Below are positions 6,068-16,052 of a stretch of 64,000 nt of DNA, piece after piece. Position 1 is the first letter of the stretch, and each line of letters begins with the position of its first letter. Below the pieces are notes generated by a model. The model was not told where the DNA came from, searched no databases, and worked only from the letters and a program-made list of their open reading frames with translations. The position numbers were made by a program, and so were the translations under genes. The stretch is from Sphingobium sp. 15-1 (GTDB lineage: Bacteria; Pseudomonadota; Alphaproteobacteria; Sphingomonadales; Sphingomonadaceae), in assembly GCF_013375535.1 (NCBI RefSeq), contig NZ_JABXJG010000001.1, positions 3,142,001 to 3,206,000 on the forward strand, written 5' to 3'.

Positions 6068-8677
6068 ATGACTTCCTTGCGGGCGAATCTGGCGGAACTG
6101 CAATCGCGGCGAACCGACCTCGTCGCGGCTCTTGGCCTGGCCGAGAGCGGGGCGTCGGTCGACGCCTCCTGGATTTCCGGCACCTTCGTCCATATCGCTC
6201 GGCTCTGGCCGCTGGTCCTGCTGGGCAAGCTGTGCATCACTGCCCTGCTGCATGTCCCCTTCTACGAAGCGAACAATATCGGCCATGGCCTCGCCCTGTC
6301 GGCCATGCTGCTGGTGGACGGCGTCGCCATCGTCGCGCCCCGCGGCGCGCGTTTCCAGCGGCTGCGGCCGCATCATCAGAAATGGCTGATGCTGCCCATG
6401 GTGCTGCTCTCGGGCCTTAGTTTCAGCCTGATGCTGGGACCGTCGCTGATCGCGGGCGCGCTGTCGCGCAATCTGGCGGCGGAAATGGCGGTTGCGCTGA
6501 TGGCGGTCTCGATCTTCGGTGACCGCCGCTTGCTGGGGGTCAGCTATTTTTGCGGCCTGCTGATCGCCTCGATACTGCATCGGGCGGACTTCGCCCAGGT
6601 CGGCCTGCTGATCAGTTGCATCGCCGTGATGCTGGTCGCCGCCCTGCGCCAGGCGAATGCCGACATGAACCGCGCCATCGCCTTCTATCAGCGCGATCTG
6701 CGCGCCCAGCGTTCCGACCGGCTGCTGCACGAATATGAGCAATCGGGCCGCGGCTGGTTCTGGGAAACCGACCGTCATGGCTGTCTCGCTTATATTTCCG
6801 ACACGCTGGTCCGCACCCTGGACCTTGGCAATGAGGCGCTGATCGGCCGCCCGATCACGGACATCATCCGTCCCGGCGACCGGCAGGACGGCGATGGCGA
6901 GCGGACATTGGGCTTCCATCTGTCGGCGCGCACCGGCTTTGCCGAAATTCCGATTCGCGCCGCGATGGTGAAGGACGAGCGCTGGTGGTCGATTTCCGGC
7001 CAGCCCGTGTTCAACGAATTCGGCCAGTTTCAGGGTTTCCGGGGCAGCGGCACCGACCTGACCGAAATGCGCCGCAGCCAGGCGGAGGTGACGCGGCTCG
7101 CCCAATATGATTCGCTGACCGGCCTTGCCAACCGGGTGCAGATGATGCGCTCGCTGGAGCAGGCGGTCGCGGGCAAGAAGGGCCAACCCCGCGACTGCAC
7201 GCTGATGATGCTGGACCTCGACCGGTTCAAGATCGTCAACGACACGCTCGGCCATCCGGCGGGCGACGCGCTGCTGCGCCAGGTCAGCGAGCGCATCCAG
7301 CGCGTCGTCGGGGACAAGGGGTTGGTCGGTCGTCAGGGCGGCGACGAATTCAAGATCCTGCTGCCCGGCCGGCCCGACAAGATCACGCTCGACCATCTGG
7401 CGCGGGCGATCATCACCGACGTGTCCCAACCCTATATGATCGGCAGTTCAGCCGTCGTCATCGGCGTGTCGATCGGCATTTCCTTCTGCCCGCAGGACGG
7501 CGTGACCGCGGAGGAACTGATCCGCAACGCCGATCTGGCGCTCTACGCCGCCAAGGGCGACGGGCGCGGCGTCTACCGCTTCTATTCGCCGGAAATGCAT
7601 GCCGATGCGGAGGATCGCCGCCAGTTGGAGGAGGATTTGCGCAAGGCGCTGGTCGAAAACGGCCTGCACCTCGTCTACCAGCCCGTGGTGTCCTCCAAGA
7701 CGGAGCAGATCACCGGTTATGAAGCGCTGCTGCGCTGGCAGCATCCGGTACGCGGCGCGATCTCGCCCACCCTGTTCGTGCCGATCGCGGAGGAAAGCGG
7801 CATGATCGGCCCGATCGGGGAATGGGTGTTGCGCACCGCCTGCCGCGATGCGGCGCAATGGGCGGAGGGGGTGCGGGTGGCGGTCAACGTCTCACCGATC
7901 CAGTTCGCCAATCCGGGCCTGCCCTCGGTCGTCATGAACGCGCTCGCCGCGTCCGGTCTGGCGCCCCAGCGGCTGGAGCTGGAGATCACCGAAAGCGTGT
8001 TCCTGAACGACGATGACGGCACGGATTCGATGTTCAGCCGCCTCAAGGGCATCGGCGTGCGGCTGGCGCTGGACGATTTCGGCACCGGCTATAGCTCGCT
8101 CGGCTATCTGAAGAAGGCGCCGTTCGACAAGATCAAGATCGACCAGAGCTTCGTGCGCGGCGCCGCGATCAAGGGCAGCCCCAACAGCGCGATCATCAAG
8201 GCGATCGTCAGCCTGGCCGAAGCGCTGGGCATGGACACGACGGCGGAAGGCGCGGAGACGCAGGACGAACTCGCCCTGATCCGCAATCTGGGGTGCAGCC
8301 ATATCCAGGGCTATGTCTATGGCCGTCCGCTGCCCGCGGCCGACGTGCTGGTCCAGCAGCATCGCCATGGCGGCATCGCCACGTTGCAGGGCTTCCAGTC
8401 GAGCCGTCCGGAGCGCAAGACCATGTTGCGCACCGTCGCCGTGCATCATGACGGCCATGTCTATACCGGCCGCATCCGCAACATCTCCGCCACCGGCGCG
8501 CAGTTGGAGGGATTGTGGGACGTGCCCGAAGGCACGCTGTTCGCGATCGAGCTGGGCGACAACCAGACCGTCAACGCCATCGCCCGCTGGTCGAAGGAGG
8601 ACCGGCTGGGGGTGGAATTCACCCAGTCGATCAACCTCTCCAGCTTGCGCGCGGCGCCCCGGTCGATGGCGTCCTAG
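6068..8677 (+). CDS. Membrane PAS-GGDEF-EAL-PilZ cyclic-di-GMP protein
   Basis: An 869-residue protein. Several hydrophobic helices lie at about residues 40-190, then a linker, a PAS-like domain (about 225-340: WFWETDRHGCLAYISD), a GGDEF domain with an intact GGDEF signature near 424, an EAL domain with intact YEALLRW near 552 and DDFGTGYSSLGYL, and a C-terminal PilZ-type domain (about 775-865: RIRNISATGAQLEG). GGDEF domains make and EAL domains degrade c-di-GMP, and PilZ domains bind it. With both catalytic signatures intact the net activity cannot be predicted. The terminal PilZ could sense its own product (inference). AGGAAAT precedes the ATG at 6068. It is convergent with the TonB receptor. 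Confidence 0.92.
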   Translation: MTSLRANLAELQSRRTDLVAALGLAESGASVDASWISGTFVHIARLWPLVLLGKLCITALLHVPFYEANNIGHGLALSAMLLVDGVAIVAPRGARFQRLRPHHQKWLMLPMVLLSGLSFSLMLGPSLIAGALSRNLAAEMAVALMAVSIFGDRRLLGVSYFCGLLIASILHRADFAQVGLLISCIAVMLVAALRQANADMNRAIAFYQRDLRAQRSDRLLHEYEQSGRGWFWETDRHGCLAYISDTLVRTLDLGNEALIGRPITDIIRPGDRQDGDGERTLGFHLSARTGFAEIPIRAAMVKDERWWSISGQPVFNEFGQFQGFRGSGTDLTEMRRSQAEVTRLAQYDSLTGLANRVQMMRSLEQAVAGKKGQPRDCTLMMLDLDRFKIVNDTLGHPAGDALLRQVSERIQRVVGDKGLVGRQGGDEFKILLPGRPDKITLDHLARAIITDVSQPYMIGSSAVVIGVSIGISFCPQDGVTAEELIRNADLALYAAKGDGRGVYRFYSPEMHADAEDRRQLEEDLRKALVENGLHLVYQPVVSSKTEQITGYEALLRWQHPVRGAISPTLFVPIAEESGMIGPIGEWVLRTACRDAAQWAEGVRVAVNVSPIQFANPGLPSVVMNALAASGLAPQRLELEITESVFLNDDDGTDSMFSRLKGIGVRLALDDFGTGYSSLGYLKKAPFDKIKIDQSFVRGAAIKGSPNSAIIKAIVSLAEALGMDTTAEGAETQDELALIRNLGCSHIQGYVYGRPLPAADVLVQQHRHGGIATLQGFQSSRPERKTMLRTVAVHHDGHVYTGRIRNISATGAQLEGLWDVPEGTLFAIELGDNQTVNAIARWSKEDRLGVEFTQSINLSSLRAAPRSMAS

Positions 8678-8690
8678 GGGGAAGGTGGTT

Positions 8691-8820
8691 CCCCCTCCCG
8701 CAGGCGGGAGGGGGCTAGGGGGTGGGTGCGAGCGCAAGCGAGCTTCTGCGCTATCGGCTAGGGAAGAACGCCGCTGGCGCGGCGGCCCACCCCCGGCCCC
8801 TCCCGTCTAAGGGAGGGGAG
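8691..8820. repeat. Paired inverted palindromes without a gene (family D-like)
   Basis: Left arm 8691-8742: hairpin CCCTCCCGCAGGCGGGAGGG, then CTAGGGGGTGGG, then a small second hairpin (GCGAGCGCAAGCGAGC). The right arm at about 8769-8820 is its inverted, diverged counterpart (CCCTCCCTTAGACGGGAGGG, then CCGGGGGTGGG, then CCGCCGCGCCAGCGGCG, read on the minus strand). About 30 bases lie between the arms. The arm plan, hairpin - G-rich linker - second hairpin, resembles the terminal arms of the DUF559 cassettes at 18420 and 24321. It fills the gap between two convergent genes and may also terminate transcription. Confidence 0.75.
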
Positions 8821-8859
8821 AAGAACGTCAGCAATTGGCCAAAATTGCTCGCAACCCGT

Positions 8860-11541
8860 TCAGAAGAACAGCTTGCGGAAGCTGATCGTCACCGCCCGCC
8901 CGATGGGGTCGAGATAGCCCGGCTGGTAGCGTACCGGGGTCATCCCGTTGGCATCCGTCACGCTGCGCCGCTGGTTGAAGAGATTGTCGATGCCGATCGA
9001 CACCCGCGTCCCCCGCAGGAAAGGATGCCGCTTCACCAGCGAAGGCATCTGCCCCAGATTAGCGAACAGCCGCAAATCCACCGTCGCCAGACTGCCGAAG
9101 TCCAGCCGCGAGGCCCCGCCCGTCGTTCCGCTCAAGGCTCCATCGACATGGGTGCCGCTTTCCCAATCGACGCTGAGCCGGGCGCCCAGGCCGTTGTTGG
9201 TATAGCCGATCCGCCCATTGAGTTCATGCCGCGGCTGGCCGCCCGACGACCCCGTGGCGTCGCCGTTCAGCAGGTCCAGCTCCGGCACGCCCGGCGCGAT
9301 CAGGATGCTCTCGGTGAAATGCCAGGTGTGATAGAGGCTGAAGCTCAGCCGTCCGCCGCCACCGCCGCGTCCGCCACCGCCGAAACCGCCCGGCCCGCCG
9401 AAGCCGCCGCCGCGCTGGCCTCCACCGCCAAAGCCCCCGCCGCCGTCCCGACCACCCTCGCCACGTGGCCGGTCGCCGCCATCCTGCCCTTGGGGCGGCT
9501 GCCCACCCTGGCCCCCGCCTGGCCCGCGATTGCCGAACAGGCCGCGCAGGTCCTGCAATTCCTTGGGCCGCTCCTCGGGCTTGGCGCCAGCGGCCCGCCA
9601 AGCCTCCACCACCTTCTGGATATGCGATTTCAGGGGGATGCTCAGGTCGAAGCCCCAGCGCAACTGTTCGCTCTGCGAGCGCAGATAGTTGATCGGCCGG
9701 GCGTCGATCTGCACCAGATTGCCGTCCTCGTCGCGCAGGAAGCGCTGCCGGAAGGCCGCCTCGATCGCAGGGGTCGGCGTCGGGAAGGCGGAGATCGGAT
9801 TGGTCGTCCGGCTGTTGGTATAGGTCGCGGTCAGCGTCAGATTGGGCTTTTCGAACGGCTTGATATTGGCGCTGAGGCGGAACTGGTCGCGCACGCTTTC
9901 CTTGAGGGCCGCGTTGCCGCCGCTCAGTTGCGTGACGAACACGGTCTGCCCGGTCTCATAGTCGAACACCGACACGTTGGGCGTCGCAATCGGCGGATCG
10001 GTGATCTGCGAGCCGGTCGGCGCGGCGCGATCCTGATTGGCCGACATCAGCAACTGCACGGCGGGCACCGGCCGCCAGCGCATGCCGTAACCCAGGGTCG
10101 AAAGCGTGCCGAAGTCGGAATAATGCTGGGCCGCCGCGTTCATGTTGACGCCGATGTCGCCCACCGCGCCCAGCACGCCCTTCGACCGGCTGGTGATCGG
10201 CAGGTCCAGGCTGATCTGCCCGCTGCCGATTTCGCGGCTGTAGCTCGAATCGCGCTCTACGCCCGACCGGATCGACCAGCTATCGAAGCCATTGGCCGAC
10301 CCGCCCAGCCGCACCGATGTCGTCACTGCGCCTGCGGGCAGGTCGAACAGCGGGCCGGACAGCAGCAGGTCGCCCTGCACTGCCCTGGATTCGGCCTTCG
10401 CCTGGTCGATGGCGCGAGTGGACAGGAGGTCGGCCGGAAAACCGCCGAAGGGATCGCCGCCGCCATTGATCGCACTCTGGATCGCGTCGGCATTCACGCC
10501 GCGATCGGTGGTGGTGCGGGTGTTGGAATAATCGCCATTGCCGGTGAAGGACCATTGCCACCCCCCACCCAGCAGCCCGTTCAGCGTCACGCCGACATGG
10601 CCGGTCGTGCCCTTGATCTGCTGCCCCAGCTCGCCCGCCTGCCGCAGATAGCGATAGAAGCTCGTCGGAGTGGCGAAGGGCGAGAAGGGGTTGCTGGCCG
10701 GCAGGTCGAACGCCGCCGCCTGGAATCCCTGCAAACTGTCATTGTCCGACAGTTCCAGCCGCCCGTTGATCGTCATCGACACCTTGCCCAAGGCGCGGGC
10801 CAATGTCGCATTGGCGGCGAAGCTCTCCGTCGCCGGGCTGAGCGTGCGATGATGCGCCAGCTCGCCGCCGGTCATGGCGTTCTCGCCCACCAGGAAGGCA
10901 TCGAGGCCCGATAGCTGGTTGGCCCGCTCACCCTGCACGGTCGGCGCCACCCCGCGCTCGCTCTCCAGCAGCGACGCGGCGGTCTTGTACTGCATGTTAA
11001 GGGTGAAGCGATTGTCGCCCCGGATGCGCAGCAGCCCGCCTTCCGCAGAGCCGTTGTCGCGCCCGCCCTCCGTCGTCGTGCCTGCGCGCAGATCCACCGT
11101 CTCGGCGCGGAAACGCTGGCGCAGCACGATGTTCACCACCTTCTGCGTCGGCGCATAGCCATAGCTGAGCGCGACCTGCTCCGGCAGTATGTCGACCCGC
11201 GCCACCGCTTCGGAGGGGATGTCTTGAATCTCCGAGAAACTCGAAATCCGCTTGCCGTTCAGCAGGATCACGGGGCTGCCGTTGGTCTGCGGCGACAGCT
11301 CCGTGATCATCTCGGCTATGGAGGTGACGCCCAGCGCGCGCACGTCGGCGGGGGAAAGCTGCTGCTCCGGCTTGATGTTGCCGGCCACCGCGCCGCGTTC
11401 GGGCTGGCCGGTGACGACGATCTCGTCCGCATCGTCCATCTGCCCGGCCGGGCCCCTGGGCGGTTCGGTCTGCGCCATCAGCGCGCCCGGCGCGGCACTC
11501 ATCATCAACGGAAACAGAAGACATGCGAAGGAACGGCGCAC
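8860..11541 (-). CDS. TonB-dependent receptor with a glycine-rich insertion
   Basis: An 893-residue outer-membrane receptor. A signal peptide (to about AQTEPP) is followed by a plug domain (about 35-150: DEIVVTGQ, IAEMITELSPQ, GSPVILLNGKRI, VARVDILPEQVALSYG), a 22-strand barrel, and a C-terminal ISFRKLFF beta-signal. The start is GTG at 11541, since a later ATG would destroy the signal peptide. Residues about 670-730 (bases 9352-9534) are an unusual Gly-rich block (GGGGFGGGGQRGGGFGG) inside the barrel, probably a long extracellular or periplasmic loop. The substrate is unknown. No TonB, ExbB or siderophore gene is adjacent. A 2OG-Fe(II) oxygenase lies upstream on the same strand. Confidence 0.93.
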   Translation of the reverse strand: MRRSFACLLFPLMMSAAPGALMAQTEPPRGPAGQMDDADEIVVTGQPERGAVAGNIKPEQQLSPADVRALGVTSIAEMITELSPQTNGSPVILLNGKRISSFSEIQDIPSEAVARVDILPEQVALSYGYAPTQKVVNIVLRQRFRAETVDLRAGTTTEGGRDNGSAEGGLLRIRGDNRFTLNMQYKTAASLLESERGVAPTVQGERANQLSGLDAFLVGENAMTGGELAHHRTLSPATESFAANATLARALGKVSMTINGRLELSDNDSLQGFQAAAFDLPASNPFSPFATPTSFYRYLRQAGELGQQIKGTTGHVGVTLNGLLGGGWQWSFTGNGDYSNTRTTTDRGVNADAIQSAINGGGDPFGGFPADLLSTRAIDQAKAESRAVQGDLLLSGPLFDLPAGAVTTSVRLGGSANGFDSWSIRSGVERDSSYSREIGSGQISLDLPITSRSKGVLGAVGDIGVNMNAAAQHYSDFGTLSTLGYGMRWRPVPAVQLLMSANQDRAAPTGSQITDPPIATPNVSVFDYETGQTVFVTQLSGGNAALKESVRDQFRLSANIKPFEKPNLTLTATYTNSRTTNPISAFPTPTPAIEAAFRQRFLRDEDGNLVQIDARPINYLRSQSEQLRWGFDLSIPLKSHIQKVVEAWRAAGAKPEERPKELQDLRGLFGNRGPGGGQGGQPPQGQDGGDRPRGEGGRDGGGGFGGGGQRGGGFGGPGGFGGGGRGGGGGRLSFSLYHTWHFTESILIAPGVPELDLLNGDATGSSGGQPRHELNGRIGYTNNGLGARLSVDWESGTHVDGALSGTTGGASRLDFGSLATVDLRLFANLGQMPSLVKRHPFLRGTRVSIGIDNLFNQRRSVTDANGMTPVRYQPGYLDPIGRAVTISFRKLFF

Positions 11542-11647
11542 TTTTAACCCCTAAATCAGACCCTGGAGCCTCCCCCTCTAGGGGGGAGTTGTCGCAAAAT
11601 TCTGGCAAGGCCGATAAAGATTTGTCGCAAAATGTAATCCCGCAAAA

Positions 11648-12352
11648 TCACGCCGCATCGTGAAAGATGATCCCCAGCGTGTAGCGAACCCCCGAAAGCA
11701 GCCGGCTGACGCCATGGCGCATCTGCACCCGATGCACGCCCCGCGTGCCGGTCACGGGCCGGTCCCGCACAGGGAAGACCACTGCGTCGCCTTGGGCCAG
11801 CGGAACCACCTCGGGCCGCGACTGCATACGGGGCCGCTGTTCGGTCAGGACGAAGGCGCCGCCGGTAAAGTCCCGCTCCGGCGCTGACAGCAGGATCGCT
11901 GCCTGAAGCGGAAAGAGATGCGGGCCGTAGACGTCCTGATGCAGCGCGTTCCAGTCCCCCGCCTCATAGCGCAGCAACAGCGGCGTCGCCTTGTCCTGCC
12001 CGCCCAGCGCGCCGGCCTTCAGGAAATCGGCATGGCGGGCGGGATAGATGGCGCCATTCCCCAACATCGCCGCCCAGCGATTGGCGACCTCCGCCAGCGC
12101 CGGATAGAGCGCTTCCCGCAGGGCGGCGACAGGCGCGGGCAGAGGATAGTCGAAATAGCGGTAGCGCCCGCTGCCATAGCCGTGCCGCGCCATCACCACT
12201 TCCTTGCGGAAGAGGCGCGGCTGCTCCCACAGCGCGATCATCTCCGCGCATTGGTTGGCGGAAAGCAGGGCAGGCAGGCGCGCCGCGCCATGGCGATCGA
12301 GATCGGAGAGGTCCATGCCCGCCAGAGTGACGCCGCCGCGTTCCCCTGTCAT
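11648..12352 (-). CDS. 2-oxoglutarate/Fe(II)-dependent oxygenase
   Basis: A 234-residue soluble protein of the prolyl-4-hydroxylase-like double-stranded beta-helix type. The iron-binding HxD is seen in NALHQDVYGPH and the distal His in GVHRVQMRHG. The Arg that holds 2-oxoglutarate is probably in GVRYTLGIIFHD. An upstream open stretch overlaps the neighbouring methyltransferase gene and is a shadow, so I start at ATG 12352 (MTGERGGVTLAG). ATG 12316 (MDLSDLDRHG) is a possible later start. The substrate is unknown: it could be a protein side chain or a small molecule. It lies 28 bases after the exported methyltransferase gene and is probably co-transcribed with it. Confidence 0.8.
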   Translation of the reverse strand: MTGERGGVTLAGMDLSDLDRHGAARLPALLSANQCAEMIALWEQPRLFRKEVVMARHGYGSGRYRYFDYPLPAPVAALREALYPALAEVANRWAAMLGNGAIYPARHADFLKAGALGGQDKATPLLLRYEAGDWNALHQDVYGPHLFPLQAAILLSAPERDFTGGAFVLTEQRPRMQSRPEVVPLAQGDAVVFPVRDRPVTGTRGVHRVQMRHGVSRLLSGVRYTLGIIFHDAA

Positions 12353-12380
12353 CCCGCCGCTTGCGCTCAAAACCCGCGCA

Positions 12381-14221
<1,841 letters not shown>

Positions 14222-14223
14222 GC

Positions 14224-14550
14224 ATGCGCAAATGGATGGTGCTGGCGGGGGTGTTGACCCTTATGGCCTGCGGAGAAAAGAGCGATCCGATCGCCGCCGT
14301 CGACAAGCGGACAACCCCCGAAACCGGCGCGGCGGCGGAAGTGGCCAAGCTGGACGAAGCCCAGCGCAACGGCGTGCTGGAACGGGCGGTGCGCGCATCG
14401 GGCGCGGCGTGCCCGACCGTCGCGAAATCGGAACGCACCGAAGTGCGCCATGGCGTCATGGGCTGGAAAGCCGAATGCAACAACGGCACGGCGCATCTGA
14501 TCGAAATTCAGGCGGACGGCACGGCGAACGTCACCAGCCGCACCTATTGA
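14224..14550 (+). CDS. Small putative lipoprotein
   Basis: 108 residues. A short signal peptide ends in a lipobox (LTLMAC, Cys at residue 16), so the protein is probably acylated and membrane-anchored. The mature part contains two further Cys (GAACPTV and AECNNGT) that could form a disulfide, and ends in an EIQADGTANVTSRTY strand. I do not recognise a named family. It starts 2 bases after pip and is translationally coupled to it. Confidence 0.75.
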   Translation: MRKWMVLAGVLTLMACGEKSDPIAAVDKRTTPETGAAAEVAKLDEAQRNGVLERAVRASGAACPTVAKSERTEVRHGVMGWKAECNNGTAHLIEIQADGTANVTSRTY

Positions 14551-14649
14551 AGGTTGCCCCGATACGCCTTCCTCAAAAGCTGAGCGATAATCATTCGCGA
14601 AGGAGAGGCTGAGCGGCGGGAATTGGCCAGAAACCGACCGGCGTCTTCA

Positions 14650-15870
14650 TCATTCCAGCGCCGCGATCGCCCGCCGGTCGCAGCTTTTCGCCCCACGCGG
14701 CACCGGCGCATAGCCCGGCACCAGGATCGACTGCCCGATCCTGAGCGGCGCGAAGCGTTTCCGTTCGATCCCGGCGCAACGCAGATAGAGTTCCAGCATC
14801 TTCGGCGGGGTATCCCGTTTCTCATAGGACAGGCGGAACGTCCCCCAATGGATGGGAATCGCGGTCGAGGCCTTGAGCTTTTCGAACACCCGCACCGCCT
14901 GTTCCGGTCCGATATGCGAATCCGACTGCATCTGCCCCGGATAGAAGCGGAACGCCCCGATCGGGATCATCGCCAGCCTGATCGGTCCCAGCCGCGCCGC
15001 TTCCTCCGGCCAGGCCATGTCGCCCGCACCGCTATCGCCCGCGAAGAAGATGTTCCCCGCCCGCGTCTCAATGAAGAAGCTCGACCACAAAGCCCGGCTG
15101 CGGTCCGTGTTCCAGCGGCTGCTCCAATGATGGTTGCGCAGCACATGGACGCGATAATCCGGGCAATGCTCGTAATTCTCGCACTGGATCACCGTGTCGC
15201 TGCCCAGGCCGTTCAGCGCCGCGCCGCTCACCGACTGCCCCCAGTCGAGCGCCATCGACGGGATGCCGTTGGCCTTCAGGATCGCGTCGTTGCCCAGGCT
15301 CGTGATGATCTTGGGCCGGTCCCGTTCCCACAGCCTTTTCAGCGTGGGGATGTCCATATGGTCATAATGATTGTGGCTGACGAGGATGAGGTCGATCTTC
15401 GGCAGATCGTCGAAGCTTATTCCCGGCTGCGCCACCCGCTTTGGCCCCAGCGGGGGGAAAGGGCTGGCATAGTCCGACCAGATCGGATCGGTCAGGATAT
15501 TGAGGCCCGCCGCCTGCACCAGCACGGTCGCATGCCCCACCCAGGTCGCCACCATCCCCTTGGGTGCGGCGAAGACGGGCGGGCGCGAGGGCTTGACCGC
15601 CACCATGTCGGGCCATGAGGGGCGGTCGTCCCGCCCCATCAGCCAGCGTGCGATGAAGCCCTGACGGTTGCTGCCCGGCGGCGCGGGAAAGCGGATTTCC
15701 CCATCGGGATTGAAGAAATGCGCGCCGTCATAATGGCGGCTGACCGGTCCCTCATAATAGATGCGGTCGAGAAAGGGCGGCACGATGGTCACCGCCAGGC
15801 ACAGGGCGACCGCCAGGAATAGCAGCGCGATGCCCAGGCCCTTTACGATTTTCCCGACGATGCGGCCCAT
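14650..15870 (-). CDS. Membrane-anchored metallo-beta-lactamase-fold hydrolase (UlaG/NAPE-PLD-like)
   Basis: A 406-residue protein. One N-terminal membrane helix (ALLFLAVALCLAVTIV, about residues 12-28) is followed by the hydrolase domain. Metal ligands are seen in GHATVL, SHNHYDHMD (HxHxDH), LRNHHWSSR, FFAGDSGAGD and IPIHWGTF. These match the beta-lactamase-like L-ascorbate-lactonase / N-acyl-phosphatidylethanolamine phospholipase D group, so a phospholipid or lactone substrate is possible but not shown. ATG 15870 follows GGGAG, and ATG 15903 is an alternative start. The catalytic domain would face the periplasm if the helix is a signal anchor (inference). Confidence 0.85.
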   Translation of the reverse strand: MGRIVGKIVKGLGIALLFLAVALCLAVTIVPPFLDRIYYEGPVSRHYDGAHFFNPDGEIRFPAPPGSNRQGFIARWLMGRDDRPSWPDMVAVKPSRPPVFAAPKGMVATWVGHATVLVQAAGLNILTDPIWSDYASPFPPLGPKRVAQPGISFDDLPKIDLILVSHNHYDHMDIPTLKRLWERDRPKIITSLGNDAILKANGIPSMALDWGQSVSGAALNGLGSDTVIQCENYEHCPDYRVHVLRNHHWSSRWNTDRSRALWSSFFIETRAGNIFFAGDSGAGDMAWPEEAARLGPIRLAMIPIGAFRFYPGQMQSDSHIGPEQAVRVFEKLKASTAIPIHWGTFRLSYEKRDTPPKMLELYLRCAGIERKRFAPLRIGQSILVPGYAPVPRGAKSCDRRAIAALE

Positions 15871-15929
15871 GCCGTCTCCCGCTATGATGACGGGGAGGGA
15901 CATAGCGCGGATCGGGGCGCGGGCAAGAG

Positions 15930-16052
15930 TGCGGGGTGGATGGGTGGATTCCCTGCCATTCCCCATTTCGTCACGCCGGGCTTGACCCGGGGTCCCGCTT
16001 TTCTTGTAAACCGGCGCCTATCCCAAGGTAGCGGGACCCCGGGCTCAAACCC
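15930..16052. repeat. Family C palindromic repeat, copy 1 (right arm truncated)
   Basis: A hairpin arm CGTCACGCCGGGCTTGACCC plus GGGGTCCCGCTTTTCTTG, then a partial inverted arm ending GCGGGACCCCGGGCTCAAAC. Compared with copy 2 (56177-56310) the right arm is cut short directly at the stop codon of the chemoreceptor gene at 16053. Both copies share a further tail beyond the left arm (GGTGGATTCCC...CCATTTCG here), so the unit is longer than the palindrome. Confidence 0.8.

Noticed and set aside
8722..10914. A 730-codon open frame on the plus strand
   Set aside because: It lies antisense to the TonB-dependent receptor, which has signal peptide, plug and C-terminal beta-signal. The plus-strand product has no recognisable features.
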